The notes under the pieces are model-generated. The model searched no databases, had not been told where the DNA came from, and saw only the letters and a program-made list of their open reading frames with translations. This document shows, piece after piece, positions 22,438 through 32,641 of a stretch of DNA of 64,000 nt; the first letter of the stretch is position 1; the number at the start of each line of letters is the position of its first letter. The position numbers and the translations under genes are program-made. Origin of the DNA: Riptortus pedestris (taxonomy: Eukaryota > Arthropoda > Insecta > Hemiptera > Alydidae); assembly GCA_019009955.1 (NCBI GenBank), contig CM032232.1, positions 135,994,001 to 136,058,000 on the forward strand, in the 5' to 3' direction.

Positions 22438-23099
22438 AAAAGTCCGTCACGCAGGGGCTGCGTACACTAAGCAGATTTCCCATGTGAAGTTTTACAATAG
22501 AGAAATCTGGTATACAATACCACCATGATTAAATACAAACGGTAATGAGAAATCTTTCAGTTAATTTTAATAAATTCCCAACGGAAACGGCTTCTGAATT
22601 GTAAGATTATTTTATATTTTAATAACTCAAATTTTAGTAGTCTAAGAACTAAAGAAGGGTGGGTGGGGCAGATAAACAGAACGTATTTGTATAAATCTCA
22701 CAAAGTAAAAGCAGAAACGACTGGTAAGGTTAGAAGAGGCTTCCACCAGAGCCGAACAGTTAAGGACACAGCTGTGTGCCGTCCGAATACACTAACCAAC
22801 TAATCCGAACAATATAATGAATTTATGAAATTTCTCTATCTAAACCAACCCTTCCTCTGGACCGATTACAACCATTTAAGAACTTGATCTTTTTATATAA
22901 AACGCGTAGATTTCGAGTTTGGTAACGATCTAACAAAAATTATGACTGCTAAAGAGGCAACAGACAAATATATGTGATTTTGAACGGCTTTCGTTTTCAT
23001 CATCTAATAGGTAGAATCGATGGACATTTGAAGAAATTTGTCGAAAATCGCGTCATGAGTACGACCTGAATAGCTGATTTCCCTTAAGGGAAATCTGCT
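22438..23099 (-). mobile_element. HINE-like element, subfamily B, complete
   Basis: Begins AAAAAGTCCGTCACGCAGGG and ends with the full palindrome and AAATCTGCTAAAAT. The microsatellite is almost gone (ATATATG near 22970), showing that the (TA)n can collapse. 3' segment shares TAGTCTAAGAACTAAAGAAG with the B copies at 1864 and 48558. Confidence 0.78.
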
Positions 23100-23135
23100 A
23101 AAATGCTAATATGCAGCTTCCCTCCTCGTCCTTTT

Positions 23136-23955
23136 AGCAGATTTCTAAACCGGAATCGAGGTTGTACTCATGATGCTATTTTCGACAAATTCCCTCAAAT
23201 GTCCATCGATTCTACCTATTAGATGATGAAAATGAAAGCCGTTTAATATCACTGTCATTGTCTGTTACCTCTTTAGCAGTCATGATTTTCGTATCGAATT
23301 TTTGGAAGGGTGGATTTAGAAGGAGGAATTTCAGAAATTTAAAATATTCGGTAATATTTAATATTAATTAAAGGTCGTTTCGAAAAATGGTAAAGAGTAT
23401 TTCATAATGCGAATGCAATGTTCCACAATGTTGTTTTATACATTTATTCACTATCTTGTTTCTTAAGCGAAATGATTGCATTTCTTAATGTTTCAGCCTT
23501 CAGTAAATGGTCACTTTATATTAACAATAAGCTGTTATATGAGAAACATAATTATTTTAAGCCTAAATAACATATATTGTTTTCATTGTGCTTTTACCGT
23601 GTGAGATATATGGAAATACGTAGTTTGATAACGTTATCAATATAGATATTGTGTTCATGACTCAGAAATGTTTGTTTGATGTATACTATACTCAATATTT
23701 AACTGTTCAGTTTAACACTGAAGTTTATTGTGATTATCGGCCAAAATCGGACCAGGAATGGAGGAGGGGGAGGGGGTGGTTGATAATTCAACTTATCTAC
23801 GTTATTTTTAGTCGAATATCTTTATAGAACCAATTTTCTTCAACTATCAATGCTCTACAATTATGTTACATATTATTGTTCTGTACATTTCCTCGTAGCT
23901 CAAATATAAGCCAAATTTTCGTACTTTCTTCGGTAAGCCTCCACTTCTCCTCATC
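23136..23955 (+). mobile_element. HINE-like element, subfamily E, degenerate, two cores
   Basis: Tip AGCAGATTTCTAAACCGGAATC has lost its palindrome, but the leader (GAGGTTGTACTCATGATGC, CAAATGTCCATCGATTCTAC) is clear. The first core ends in AACAATAAGCTGTTATATGA. A second tandem core starts near 23680 (TACTCAATATTTAACTGTTC, AAAATCGGACCAGGAATGG). No 3' hairpin is left before the next tip at 23961. Confidence 0.6.
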
Positions 23956-24131
23956 GGGATTTAGCAGATTTCCCTTCAGGGAAATCACGTCTTCTGGTCG
24001 AACTCACGACACGATTTTCGAAACATTTCCTCATTTTCCATCGATCCTATCTGGGGGATGACAAAAATGAGGTCCGTTCAAAATTTAATACATATTTTTT
24101 CGGCTAGTAACGTTCCGGCGGTCGTAATTTT

Positions 24132-24248
24132 AGCAGATTTCCCTTAAGGGAAATCAGCTATTGAGGTCATACTCATGACGGGATTTCGAAAAATTTCTTC
24201 AAATGTCCATCGATCCTACCCAGGAGATAACGAAAATGAGGTCCGTTC

Positions 24249-24307
<59 letters not shown>

Positions 24308-25060
24308 TGTTAACGCTCTAGCGGTCGCAATTTTTGTTTGATCGTTACCAAACTCGATATTTAAACGTTTTATGCAAAAAGACAGATCAAGTTCGTTAAT
24401 GGCTGAAATCGGACCAGGGGAGGAGGGGTTTAGACGGGGGATTTTCGAAAATTTGTCATCCGTTATCGGCCCACAATTAATAAATATGCAAATATCTCCG
24501 TTACCATACGTCGGATCAAAAAGTTGTATAGAACCAATCTTATTGCAAATTAAATTTACTATAAATATTGTTCTATACATTTATTCTCTATCTTGAATAT
24601 TAACCGAGATATTTGCATTTTTATTAATTGGGCCGATAACGGATGACTGATTTTCCCGCCAAAAGCACATATGAGAACTGGCCTCCTGAGAGCTACCACA
24701 TGTTTGTAAACGACGCTGATAGATTTTCAGCCTTCAAGACCTTTGCCCAAGAGGTGTTTTAAGACAAGTAAAATTTAATTTATTAGTAAATTATATGTAT
24801 AGTTTTATGTGTTTAGGCTTTAGGTATGTAGGCTAGTTAGTTAGGCTCTTGCTGCCACTTCTTTGAACAGAGGCAAAGGAGTCGCAGCTGCGGGTTCCCC
24901 TAGGACTTTTCGGACTTAAACTAAATCTCCCAAATGTTGCACTTTAATGCTTAGCCATGCTCGGCCGTAACTATTCGGCTTTCCTATGGAGATTTCTCTA
25001 TTGTATAACTTCAAGTGGGAAATCTGCTTAGTTTACGCAGCGCCTGCGTGACGGACTTTT
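24132..25060 (+). mobile_element. HINE-like element, nested, carrying foreign sequence
   Basis: Complete tip, leader, (TA)n at 24256-24304 and core start. Then CATCCGTTATCGGCCCACAA (24457 on) interrupts the usual core and reappears inverted at 24608-24645. From about 24622 to 24990 the sequence is unlike other copies and includes the ~260-bp repeat known from 8676-8950, inverted. The usual GATTTCTCTATTG block, GTGGGAAATCTGC and hairpin (ACGCAGCGCCTGCGTGACGG) close the element. Either capture during rolling-circle replication or a later insertion is possible. Confidence 0.65.
24706..24968 (-). repeat. Dispersed ~260-bp repeat (second copy), inside a HINE-like element
   Basis: Inverse copy of 8676-8945. 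GTCGCAGCTGCGGGTTCCCC, TAGGACTTTTCGGACTTAAA and CTAAATCTCCCAAATGTTGC match directly. At its left edge GATTTTCAGCCTTCAAGACC mirrors the Penelope-like signature of the other copy. Confidence 0.7.
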
Positions 25061-25449
25061 TTTAGAGGAGGAGAATTCCGAAAAGTCATAATACTTCCTT
25101 TATTAAGCCTCGGATCGAAAAATTGTATAAAACCAATCTAATTGTAAATGTAATATTCTACAATGTTGCAATGTACATTTTATCACTATCTGTAATATTA
25201 ACCGAGATATTTGCATTTCTTATTTTTTGTCTTTCAGTAAAACCCCACTCCTACTCATGTCATATTAACAATAAGCTGTTATATTATGAAGCACTTTATT
25301 TGAAACCTAAATACCATATATTGTTCTCATGGGACTTTTACTTCTTGAGTTGCAGCACATGAGAAATCTTCTTAGTTAACGCAGCCCCTGCGTGGCGGAT
25401 TTTTTACTAAGAAAGTATATGGGTAGAAGAGAAATATTATGTCATGCCA

Positions 25450-25500
25450 AGACGTGCAAAATCTGATTAGTTTACACAGCACCTGTGTGACGGCCTTTTT
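25450..25500 (+). mobile_element. HINE-like 3'-end fragment
   Basis: ACGTGCAAAATCTGATTAGT, TTACACAGCACCTGTGTGAC, GGCCTTTTTTT. The hairpin has compensated changes: ACACAG / CTGTGT still pairs although ACGCAG / CTGCGT changed on both arms. That is consistent with structural constraint or parallel CpG decay. Confidence 0.6.
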
Positions 25501-26391
25501 TTGGGTCACAAAGATTATTTAACTTTGTAGACTTAATTTTTACTGCTTACAGTTATTGTACTAATTATTTGGTACATAGGAGAAATTATAATTCAATATA
25601 TATAAGTGTAACCATATAAAGATTTTATGTTTAAGACTGGAAAGAATATATATAAATCTAGTGATAGAAGGTGTCCGTCAGTGTTACTATATCTATTGCA
25701 TCTTTACAAATAATTATTGTAAATTAAGTATGCACTAAGCCAAGTAGAAACAGGGTCCTAAACCGGAGAAAGAGCCCTGCTAGCATCTCCTACATATATT
25801 AGCCATTTCAGGGTTTTTATAGCGAGATGAGAACGTAAATTACTAGATAAAGCTGCTGTGAAACTAACATTTCTCGCCATGGAGGAATCTAATTATTAGT
25901 AATTCGTATGAGGGACTCGTTGGCGAGGGAGATAAGGGGAGCATAACCTATTAGCGAACTGAACGGTTCCTATGAGTCGTGAACGATCTCTTATACACGC
26001 GTTTATTGGCTCTTCCCTGTGTGACCTCTCTTCGTGATTCCTCCCCGAGATTTTTTCTTCTTTTAACCCGGGTTAACTCGAGGAGGATATTCTTCTCGGC
26101 CTTGATTGGAGTAGTCACCGTGTGGGCGATTAAAAATAAATCAATGGCGCCCATAGAACATTAGTATGTAATTACGTCAGATTGCTATTAAAAACTTTTT
26201 TATTTCAAATGAGTGTTATTCCTTGCCGATCGGTGTTGTATATAATTTTAGACCAAAGACTCACTGCGTGATGTTTTCCAATAAAATCGACAAGGCTCCA
26301 GTATGTTTTCTGTGCCTTCTGTATATATAACCACATAGTGAGAACTTTGCACAGTATCCCCCATTCACCAATCATGGTGAAAACATTTTTA
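25501..26391. other. Unassigned DNA with a low-repeat island (25750-26165)
   Basis: The island has balanced composition, the word TAATTATTAGTAATTC at about 25890, and CCCGGGTTAACTCGAGG near 26067. Two small overlapping frames (25951-26154 -, 25979-26164 +) have no domain. No repeat homology is seen. It is a candidate regulatory or conserved segment. Confidence 0.35.
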
Positions 26392-26775
26392 AAAAAGTCC
26401 GTCACGCAGGGGCTGCGTTAACTAAGCAGATTTCCCACTTGCGGCCCCGTATTTGCATTTATCTCATGGCGTAAAAGATAAATGAGAACAATATTTGTTA
26501 TTTAGGCTTCAAATAAAGTGCTTCATAATATAACAGCTTATTGTTGATATGACATAAGCAGGAGTGGGGGTTTACTGAAGGCCGAAAACTAAAAAACGCA
26601 AATATCTCGGTTAATATTAAAGATAATGAAAACATGTACATGACATCATTTATAGATCATTTAATTTGCAATAGGATTGGTTCTATATAATGTTTTGATC
26701 CGACGTATAGTATCAGAGATATGATGACTTTTCGAAAATACTCCCCTTTAAACTCCCCCTCCCCCTGGTCTCCCC
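26392..26775 (-). mobile_element. HINE-like element, subfamily E, 5' truncated
   Basis: Complete 3' end (AAAAGTCCGTCACGCAGGGG, CTGCGTTAACTAAGCAG), then the E segment (AACAGCTTATTGTTGATATG) and core up to the CCCCCTCCCCCTGG run, where it stops. The GTTAAC next to the hairpin agrees with subfamily E. Confidence 0.7.
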
Positions 26776-27244
26776 TTGAAAATATAGTTCAATCATAAAT
26801 AAAGTACAGCTTTTGGCAGCTACATTATATTAATTCAAAGTTGTAAGTCTCCAACATCTCGATCCGAACACCTGTTGATCCAAGTTAATCAATGTTCCTA
26901 TCAAACGACAGATAATATAAAAAAAAACAGTTTTAATTTATGTCTCTCTGGTTGTACATGGAATACACAATGCAGGGACATCCTGACAGTTATAATATCC
27001 ATTCATATGAACTAGGTATATATTTTTAATTACTAACACTTTTTGACAACTATACCTCATGTTTGGGAAGGTTCGAAAATAACTAGCTCACGAGTGCTCG
27101 CGATGATTTTTTGCACCAAATGCTAGGGGAACTATCTGAGAATCAAAAGGTGTAATGTGCGCGTTCGGGAAATTTCATCCTAAGGATCAAGAAGAGAGCT
27201 TCTAGAGAAATCAATGAATGATGAGATAACGGCTAGAAGAGAGC
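26776..27244. other. AT-rich unassigned DNA
   Basis: No repeat homology, RNA gene or coding signal noticed. Confidence 0.4.
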
Positions 27245-27530
27245 ACTACCAACTAGAAGATAGCGAAAAAATGTATATTCAAGCACAATATGCATTTTTA
27301 GTAAGATTGGTGCTATAAAAAGTTTCGACCCGATTCATGATAATGGAGATATTTCAAATTTTCAAAATTTACCCCATCTAAGCCCACTCCCCTCCCACTT
27401 TTCTGATTTCAGCCATTAACCAAACTATCAATAGTTTTACCTAAAATGTTTAAATATCAACTTAGGTACTAATAAAAAAAAAATTACGACTCCTAGAGCG
27501 TTAACAGACACATATATTATTTATTCATTT
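27245..27530 (-). mobile_element. Degenerate HINE-like core
   Basis: CGACCCGATTCATGATAATG, GGAGATATTTCAAATTTTCA, CCACTCCCCTCCC and CCTAGAGCGTTAACAGACAC follow the order of the core on the minus strand. Both termini are lost. Confidence 0.5.
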
Positions 27531-27869
27531 TTGTATTTGTTTCCTTTTTATAGTAATCCTATAAGAAGTCTGTTTATTTAGCACATCACGTGCAATTTGA
27601 CGTATATTAGAAATGTGATGTATAAATTATTGGGGTAATAAATTATGTTATTACTAAACAAAAATAACGGTAAATTAAAACAAATAAAAAGAAAATTTTG
27701 AGGACTAATACTTTATTAATTGATTATTCGTAATCATTTAATTATAGTAGTTTTAATCAGGTGTAATAAGTATTCAATCTATTAATTGTGTCAAAAGCAT
27801 GTTCTGTAAATATTTTGTGTATTATTATATTTCAAAATAGCTTATTTTATTCAAGAGAAAATTTGTTTT

Positions 27870-28230
27870 TTTTTTTTGTTTTTCAATGTCCTGTCTTACA
27901 TGTGGACATGATGATGGAGTAGTGTAGCCACAAGGGCAAGAATTGTTGTCATTTAAGTTGAGTGGGTTGTAGTAAGAAAATTAGCGATCCATGGCGCTGT
28001 TACTAATAGTGTCATGTAGGAAGAAGTTGGTCTGTATGTATTTTCTGTTAAACGGCTTATGCTTTATGTATTTAATGGAAAGATTTAAATGTCGTCCTTT
28101 ATTAGTGAGAGTCCATCAGTGTTGCCACTTTTCATTTAGGCTTTTCTTAACATGGGCTTTGGAGATTTTAGTGTGACATTCTGGATATTGGGAATCTTTC
28201 AATCCAGACGTAGCAGCTAATTTACTATCT
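27870..28230 (-). pseudogene. LINE ORF2 relic (RNase H C-terminal / Cys tail)
   Basis: Minus-strand translation gives HTKISKAHVKKSLNEKWQH, a stop and, further down, NSCPCGYTTPSSCPHVRQDI. This is the arrangement seen after the RNase H catalytic part in R1/Jockey-type LINEs (K..L...W ... C.CG ... HV). Several stops show it is dead. It differs in sequence from the LINE at 28981-29884 and so comes from another family. Confidence 0.45.
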
Positions 28231-28407
28231 TCAAACTCCCTTCATCTGTGAATGTGTATATATTGTTTTGATATTTAGTTTAGAACGTACCACATTTTAG
28301 CAAATTTCCCAAAAGGGAAATCAGATACTGAGGTTCTACTCATGACGAGATTTTCGAAAAAGTTCATCGATCCTAACTAGTAGATAAAAAAAATGAGGTT
28401 CGGACAA

Positions 28408-28460
<53 letters not shown>

Positions 28461-28980
28461 ACTGAAATAGGACCAATGGGAGGGGAGGTTTAGAAAGGGA
28501 GATTTTGAAAATTCGAAATATCTTGAATAGAACCTCTCCTATTGCAAATGTAATTACCTATAAATTTTGTTTTATACCTACTTTCTGTATGGTGAATATT
28601 AAACGAGATAATTGGATGTTTCAGTTTTCAGTCTTCTGTAAACCTGCTCAGGTCATGTTAACAATAAGATGTTAAATCATTAGCCACATTATTTTAAGCT
28701 TAAATACCAAATATCGTTTTCAAGCGACCTTTATTATTACCTTATTATTATACGTGGAAATTCATTGAGTGATGGGGTCATCAATTAAAATTTTACGTTC
28801 TTGTTTATTTGGCCTATTCCATACTCGCCATATAACCATTTCAGTCAACACTAAAGATCATATTCGCTATTGGCAGAAATCGGATGTAGAATAGTAGGAG
28901 TATAGAGGAGTGGGACTTGAAAAATCAAAATATTTCCGTTACTATGAATGGGATCGTAAAATGTTATAGAACCAATCTTG

Positions 28981-29884
28981 TTATTTATTTAGGTGTGTCG
29001 CAATTTAGCGATTCACACATTTTCTTGTTATAATATTAAAATAGTAAAGGTAAAGCCACCTTATAAAAAACCAATAAAAAAGGTTAAAAAATCTACAGAG
29101 GTAGGTAAAAGTACGGTTATTTATTTTTTCTCCAGTGGATATTATTGCAGTCTAGTGTTTGATTATTTAATGTTACATCTAGTTGTAAATGTGTGTATCT
29201 TTGAAGTGTTTCATGACTTTTGTAATGTATGGGCTGTCGTCGTGTAGTAGTTCAGATAGGTTGGTGGGTAAATCCTTGTCGGTTATTATTCTGCAGTCTG
29301 TAAGTAAGTGTTTGATAGTTAGTTGTGTATTGCACAGTGTACATAAAGGTGGTTCAGTCCTAGTCATGAGGTGTCCGTGTGTTATCCGTGAATGGCCGTG
29401 CTTCAAACGAGTAAGGACTACTTCTCTTATAGTATCCCGATTACTTGAAAGCCATTCACGAATAGTGTATTTTATTTCTCGTAGTTTTGTGTCTGTCAGA
29501 TGCCATTCCGGTACCCATTTTAGGCTGACCTCTTTTTTAATGAGTTTAATGGCATCGTGACCTGTAATGTGATCAGAGTGTAATATGTCAAGTTGAGTTG
29601 CTAATTTTGCATGTTTGTCAACCAAAATATTTTCCGTGATGTCTGAATGTCCTGGTATCCAATGGATAGTTATTACTTTGCCCATCTGTGTTTGTAAGTT
29701 AGTTAGTAGTTCCTGAAGCTGTTTCGTGAGTGGGTGAGTTGAGTAAAGATCAAGTATTGATTGTATAGAACTGTAGGAGTCAGTAAAAACATGAATGTTG
29801 TCTTGTTCTGCGTTAGTAAGGTGTTGCAGTCCAAGAAGTAAGCCTTGTAATTCAGCAGTGAAGTTGCTTGATACGTCCGATAGT
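28981..29884 (-). mobile_element. 5'-truncated I-like LINE with flanking target duplication
   Basis: Bounded by CAATCTTG on both sides (28973-28980 and 29885-29892), an 8-bp target-site duplication inside a HINE-like core. On the minus strand the element runs from the RNase H domain through the ORF end at 29179 and a short 3' UTR to a CCTAAATAAATAA tail. 5' truncation and an A-rich repeat tail are normal for target-primed reverse transcription. The open frame is undamaged, so this insertion is relatively young compared with its host element. Confidence 0.75.
29179..29880 (-). CDS. LINE ORF2 C-terminal fragment: RNase H domain plus Cys/His tail
   Basis: The frame stays open from the truncation point at about 29880, with no start codon of its own, to the stop at 29179, about 234 codons. 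First Met is at 29685. Near its beginning SNFTAELQGLLLGLQ carries the RNase H glutamate. VFTDSYSSIQSI has the second aspartate, and TIHWIPGHSDI followed by NILVDKHAKLA has the final aspartate. The first catalytic Asp is lost with the truncated 5' part. The C-terminal part contains RLKHGHSRITHGHLM and PPLCTLCNTQLTIKHLLTDC. These are typical of I-type elements, whose RNase H removes the RNA strand during target-primed reverse transcription. With no reverse transcriptase or endonuclease it is not autonomous and is unlikely to be expressed as a protein. Confidence 0.7.
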   Translation of the reverse strand, partial: SDVSSNFTAELQGLLLGLQHLTNAEQDNIHVFTDSYSSIQSILDLYSTHPLTKQLQELLTNLQTQMGKVITIHWIPGHSDITENILVDKHAKLATQLDILHSDHITGHDAIKLIKKEVSLKWVPEWHLTDTKLREIKYTIREWLSSNRDTIREVVLTRLKHGHSRITHGHLMTRTEPPLCTLCNTQLTIKHLLTDCRIITDKDLPTNLSELLHDDSPYITKVMKHFKDTHIYN

Positions 29885-30195
29885 CAATCTTGGTAAACAA
29901 TTAAAAATCTACAATTGTTGTTCAATGCATTTTTTCGGAACTCTCAAATTAAGAGAGTTATTCACGCTTTGTTCTATCCAGCTTTCAGTTATCCCTCCTT
30001 CTACTCATCAGGGTTTTTCTTACACATAGAAATAGATATTACGTGCTGAGAGGAGATCACTAATGCGGCATACTGGCAAGTTGGAAATATGCTTAGTTTA
30101 CGCTGCACCTGCGGGACTCACCTTTCGTGGTTCCCCTGAAGTTTCTCGAAAATCGAGACCTCTATAGCATATTTCCCTTAAGAAAACATTCTGGA

Positions 30196-30840
30196 AGGGT
30201 TACCTGTGAAGAGCCACACAAAAAAAAATACTGAGGCCGAGAGTAGGGAGAGTTAGAATTAGGGAGGGCTTTGGAAATAAGGGATAATTGAGAGGTGTAT
30301 CGAATGCAGAACCCCGAACTAGTGGAGTTGCCGAGTCGTGAGCTCTTTAACAGCCCTCCAATATCGTGAATAATAAAAACCTAACCCCACGCCTTGCTCT
30401 ACTCCACAATGAGGTACCCCCAATAATAGAATATAACTAACCGTAGTTAGGTCGCTTTGCACGACGAGCAACAACACAGCTCATGTGACCGGGGTCCGAG
30501 AAGAGGTAAATTTCCCCCTTTTAGCTTTATGGGCCTCTTATGTCCTAATCCACGGACATTATTTGCCATAATGATTATTATTATGTTGATGCATTATTTA
30601 TTTATTGTTTATTTACGAGCGGCCGTTCAGAGCGTCTAACGGAGTGGTCGGAGATGAGTCTTTCCCTTAGAAGGGAACCTCTTTCTCATGGGAATAAACA
30701 AACAAGAAAAAGATTGTTCTCCCACCATCAACCACGCCGGGAAAATAAGCAAGAGAAAATCACTCAGATTTTAATGAATAATCACTGGAATTGGGACTAT
30801 GTGTCACATTAAAAATAACACACACACGCATTTTCTTCTA
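30196..30840. other. Unique low-repeat island
   Basis: Mixed composition with runs such as CGGGGTCCGAGAAGAGG and GAGCGGCCGTTCAGAGCG. A 60-codon frame at 30457-30639 has no domain. No repeat homology in the window. Confidence 0.35.
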
Positions 30841-31352
30841 TTGACTGGTGAACCTTAAGATATGTTATTCTTAAGTTGTACCATATTGGTCAAAGAGATG
30901 AACATTTCCACTAAATATATTCTTCATATTTTATGACAAGTGTCTCAAATAAAAACATTTCTTTCGGTGAAAACTTTATTGAAACTGCCCTACACGTTTC
31001 GTGCCTTACTTGCCACCTCTTCAATCCTTCTTCGTCAAGATGCATAATTAAATAATTATGAATTTCCACTTCATTAAATATAATCTGAGGCTCAGGTTAT
31101 CCATGCGTTGGTAACAGGAATTTATTTAGCGAAGAATTCATTGAACAATTTTATGAAGAGACTTAGAATCGGCGAAACCTGAATGCCGAAAGTGACAACA
31201 CCAGGACTTCCAATATGGTTTACTAGAACTACTGACGGGAAGTATCCCAAGCATTAACAACATATTCTCATACCTACACAAAATTCATATATACGACAAA
31301 ATATAACTTACAAATTAAGCCTGCGGCGTCAAACAAGTTTTCAAATTAAATT
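30841..31352. other. AT-rich DNA with one Penelope-like signature
   Basis: At 30960-31030 the minus strand reads GAAGAGGTGGCAAGTAAGGC, ACGAAACGTG, TAGGGCAGTTTCAATAAAGT. This resembles the signature at 9340-9390. The rest is unassigned. Confidence 0.35.
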
Positions 31353-31547
31353 AAATTATTTATTAACGTCCACCTTTTGCGACTAAAGCTAAATGGGACG
31401 GGTTATTTACAAGTTACCATCCTTTTCTAGCCAGGATGGGGCTAAGGATTTTATTTTAATTCCGCCACTAAATAAATTCCTTGCCCAGGCGGAAATCGAA
31501 CTCGCCACTCTAGGTTTACCAAGTTCAACGCTTTAACTCGCATGGCC
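31353..31547 (-). mobile_element. tRNA-derived SINE, shortened
   Basis: TTATTTATTAACGTCCACCT, AAATGGGACGGGTTATTTAC, TTTTCTAGCCAGGATGGGGC and GCCCAGGCGGAAATCGAACT match the family body and B-box region. About 20 bp between the boxes and the extreme head are missing. Confidence 0.65.
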
Positions 31548-31605
31548 TCGTCAAATTATATGTTTTAATTGTATTATATGCATTTGTGTATGTATTATGT
31601 GCTTG

Positions 31606-31608
<3 letters not shown>

Positions 31609-31638
<30 letters not shown>

Positions 31639-31644
31639 TTTTGA

Positions 31645-31686
<42 letters not shown>
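31609..31686. repeat. Compound microsatellite (TG)n-(TA)n
   Basis: (TG) repeats at about 31614-31638 and (TA) repeats at about 31648-31685, not flanked by HINE-like sequence, unlike most (TA)n tracts here. Overlapping open frames of 62-72 codons are microsatellite artefacts. Confidence 0.8.
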
Positions 31687-31693
<7 letters not shown>

Positions 31694-31794
31694 TGTAACC
31701 TCTGTCTGTACATTGATTTTTTCGCGAAATTTGACGATAACTTTTCGTTTCACATATCATAGACACCATAACTACATTTTGTTTCTTTCTTGTC

Positions 31795-32641
31795 TGTTTG
31801 TTTGTTTGATTCTTTGTTTGTTACCTTTTCACGCATAAACGGCTGAATCGAATTTTATGAAACTTGGTATGTATATTACTACTAACCCAACTTAGTCTTT
31901 AGGCTATGTTAATATTCTCTGAGACGAACAGGAGTGGGGGTTATAAGGGAGGCCTGATATTAAAAATAGTGATATTTCGTTTCCTATTGCATTTTCGTCA
32001 ATTATGCACATAAAAAATGTTGCTTATTTTGTTATTTAGAGATACACTTTTGTCGTATACACTATCGTCGTATACCGAAGTATAAAGGCGTTATACGCTA
32101 AAAATTATAGCGGGAGTCAACAATTTTATTTGGCACAAAAGACTCAACCGAACTAAATAAAACACTTGGTATGTGTATTAGAACTAACGCCTTCCTTATA
32201 ATAAGCCATACTAACATTTCTAGGGACGGGCAGGAGTGGGGGTTATAAGGGAGGCCTGAAATCAAAAATAGTGCTATTTCGTTTCCTATTGGGGTTTCGG
32301 CAAGTATGCACATTACAAAAGTTCTTTATTTTGAGAAATTTGATCACCAATTCTTTTCAGAAAAATTAATTCAAACGTATGTTAATATTTTGTCCTGAAT
32401 ATTTCAAATCTATGCATAATGCACAGGAAACGGGAAATATGACAACACGGAGGACAGTGAAGTCTTACATAAGAAATTCATTTTATTGTTATCAAATCCA
32501 CAGAAACGATGGGTATTAACCCTAAACACTGGGACGGGTATACGTCAAAATATTGTGCAAAGTAAAGCCTTGCCAAAAAAGTACCATCACCATTCAGCCT
32601 CAAATGAATTCCCGAGCGAAGCCGGGTATCTGAGCTAGTAT
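31795..32641 (-). mobile_element. Dispersed repeat with CCCGGCTTCGC motif, second copy
   Basis: Inverse of the repeat at 4569-5435. It begins TGTTTGTTTGATTCTTTGTT / ACCTTTTCACGCATAAACGG and ends TTCCCGAGCGAAGCCGGGTA-TCTGAGCTAGTATA. The ~200-bp internal duplication is also present (GGAGTGGGGGTTATAAGGGA at about 31930 and 32233), so it pre-dates the dispersal of both copies. Confidence 0.65.

Larger units (their letters stand above)
23961..25405 (+). mobile_element. Outer HINE-like element interrupted by a younger copy
   Basis: Tip AGCAGATTTCCCTTCAGGG and leader run to GCGGTCGTAATTTT at 24131, where the inner copy begins. After the inner 3' end, sequence resumes at about 25060 (TTTAGAGGAGGAGAATTCCG) with a subfamily-E core, AACAATAAGCTGTTATATTA and the end CTTAGTTAACGCAGCCCCTG-CGTGGCGGATTTTTT. 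Roughly 150 bp of core is missing at the junction, so a deletion accompanied or followed insertion. Confidence 0.6.
28298..30195 (+). mobile_element. HINE-like element, subfamily E, interrupted by a LINE
   Basis: Tip AGCAAATTTCCCAAAAGGG, leader, (TA)n at 28426-28457, first core and E segment, then a second core from about 28850. It is split at 28980 by the LINE and resumes at 29885 (CAATCTTGGTAAACAATTAA). 3' end at about 30085-30125 is decayed (GCTTAGTTTACGCTGCACCT). It is followed by an inverted 5' end (30130-30195: CTCGAAAATCGAGACCTC to CCCTTAAGAAAACATTCTGG), the third case of this arrangement. Confidence 0.6.
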
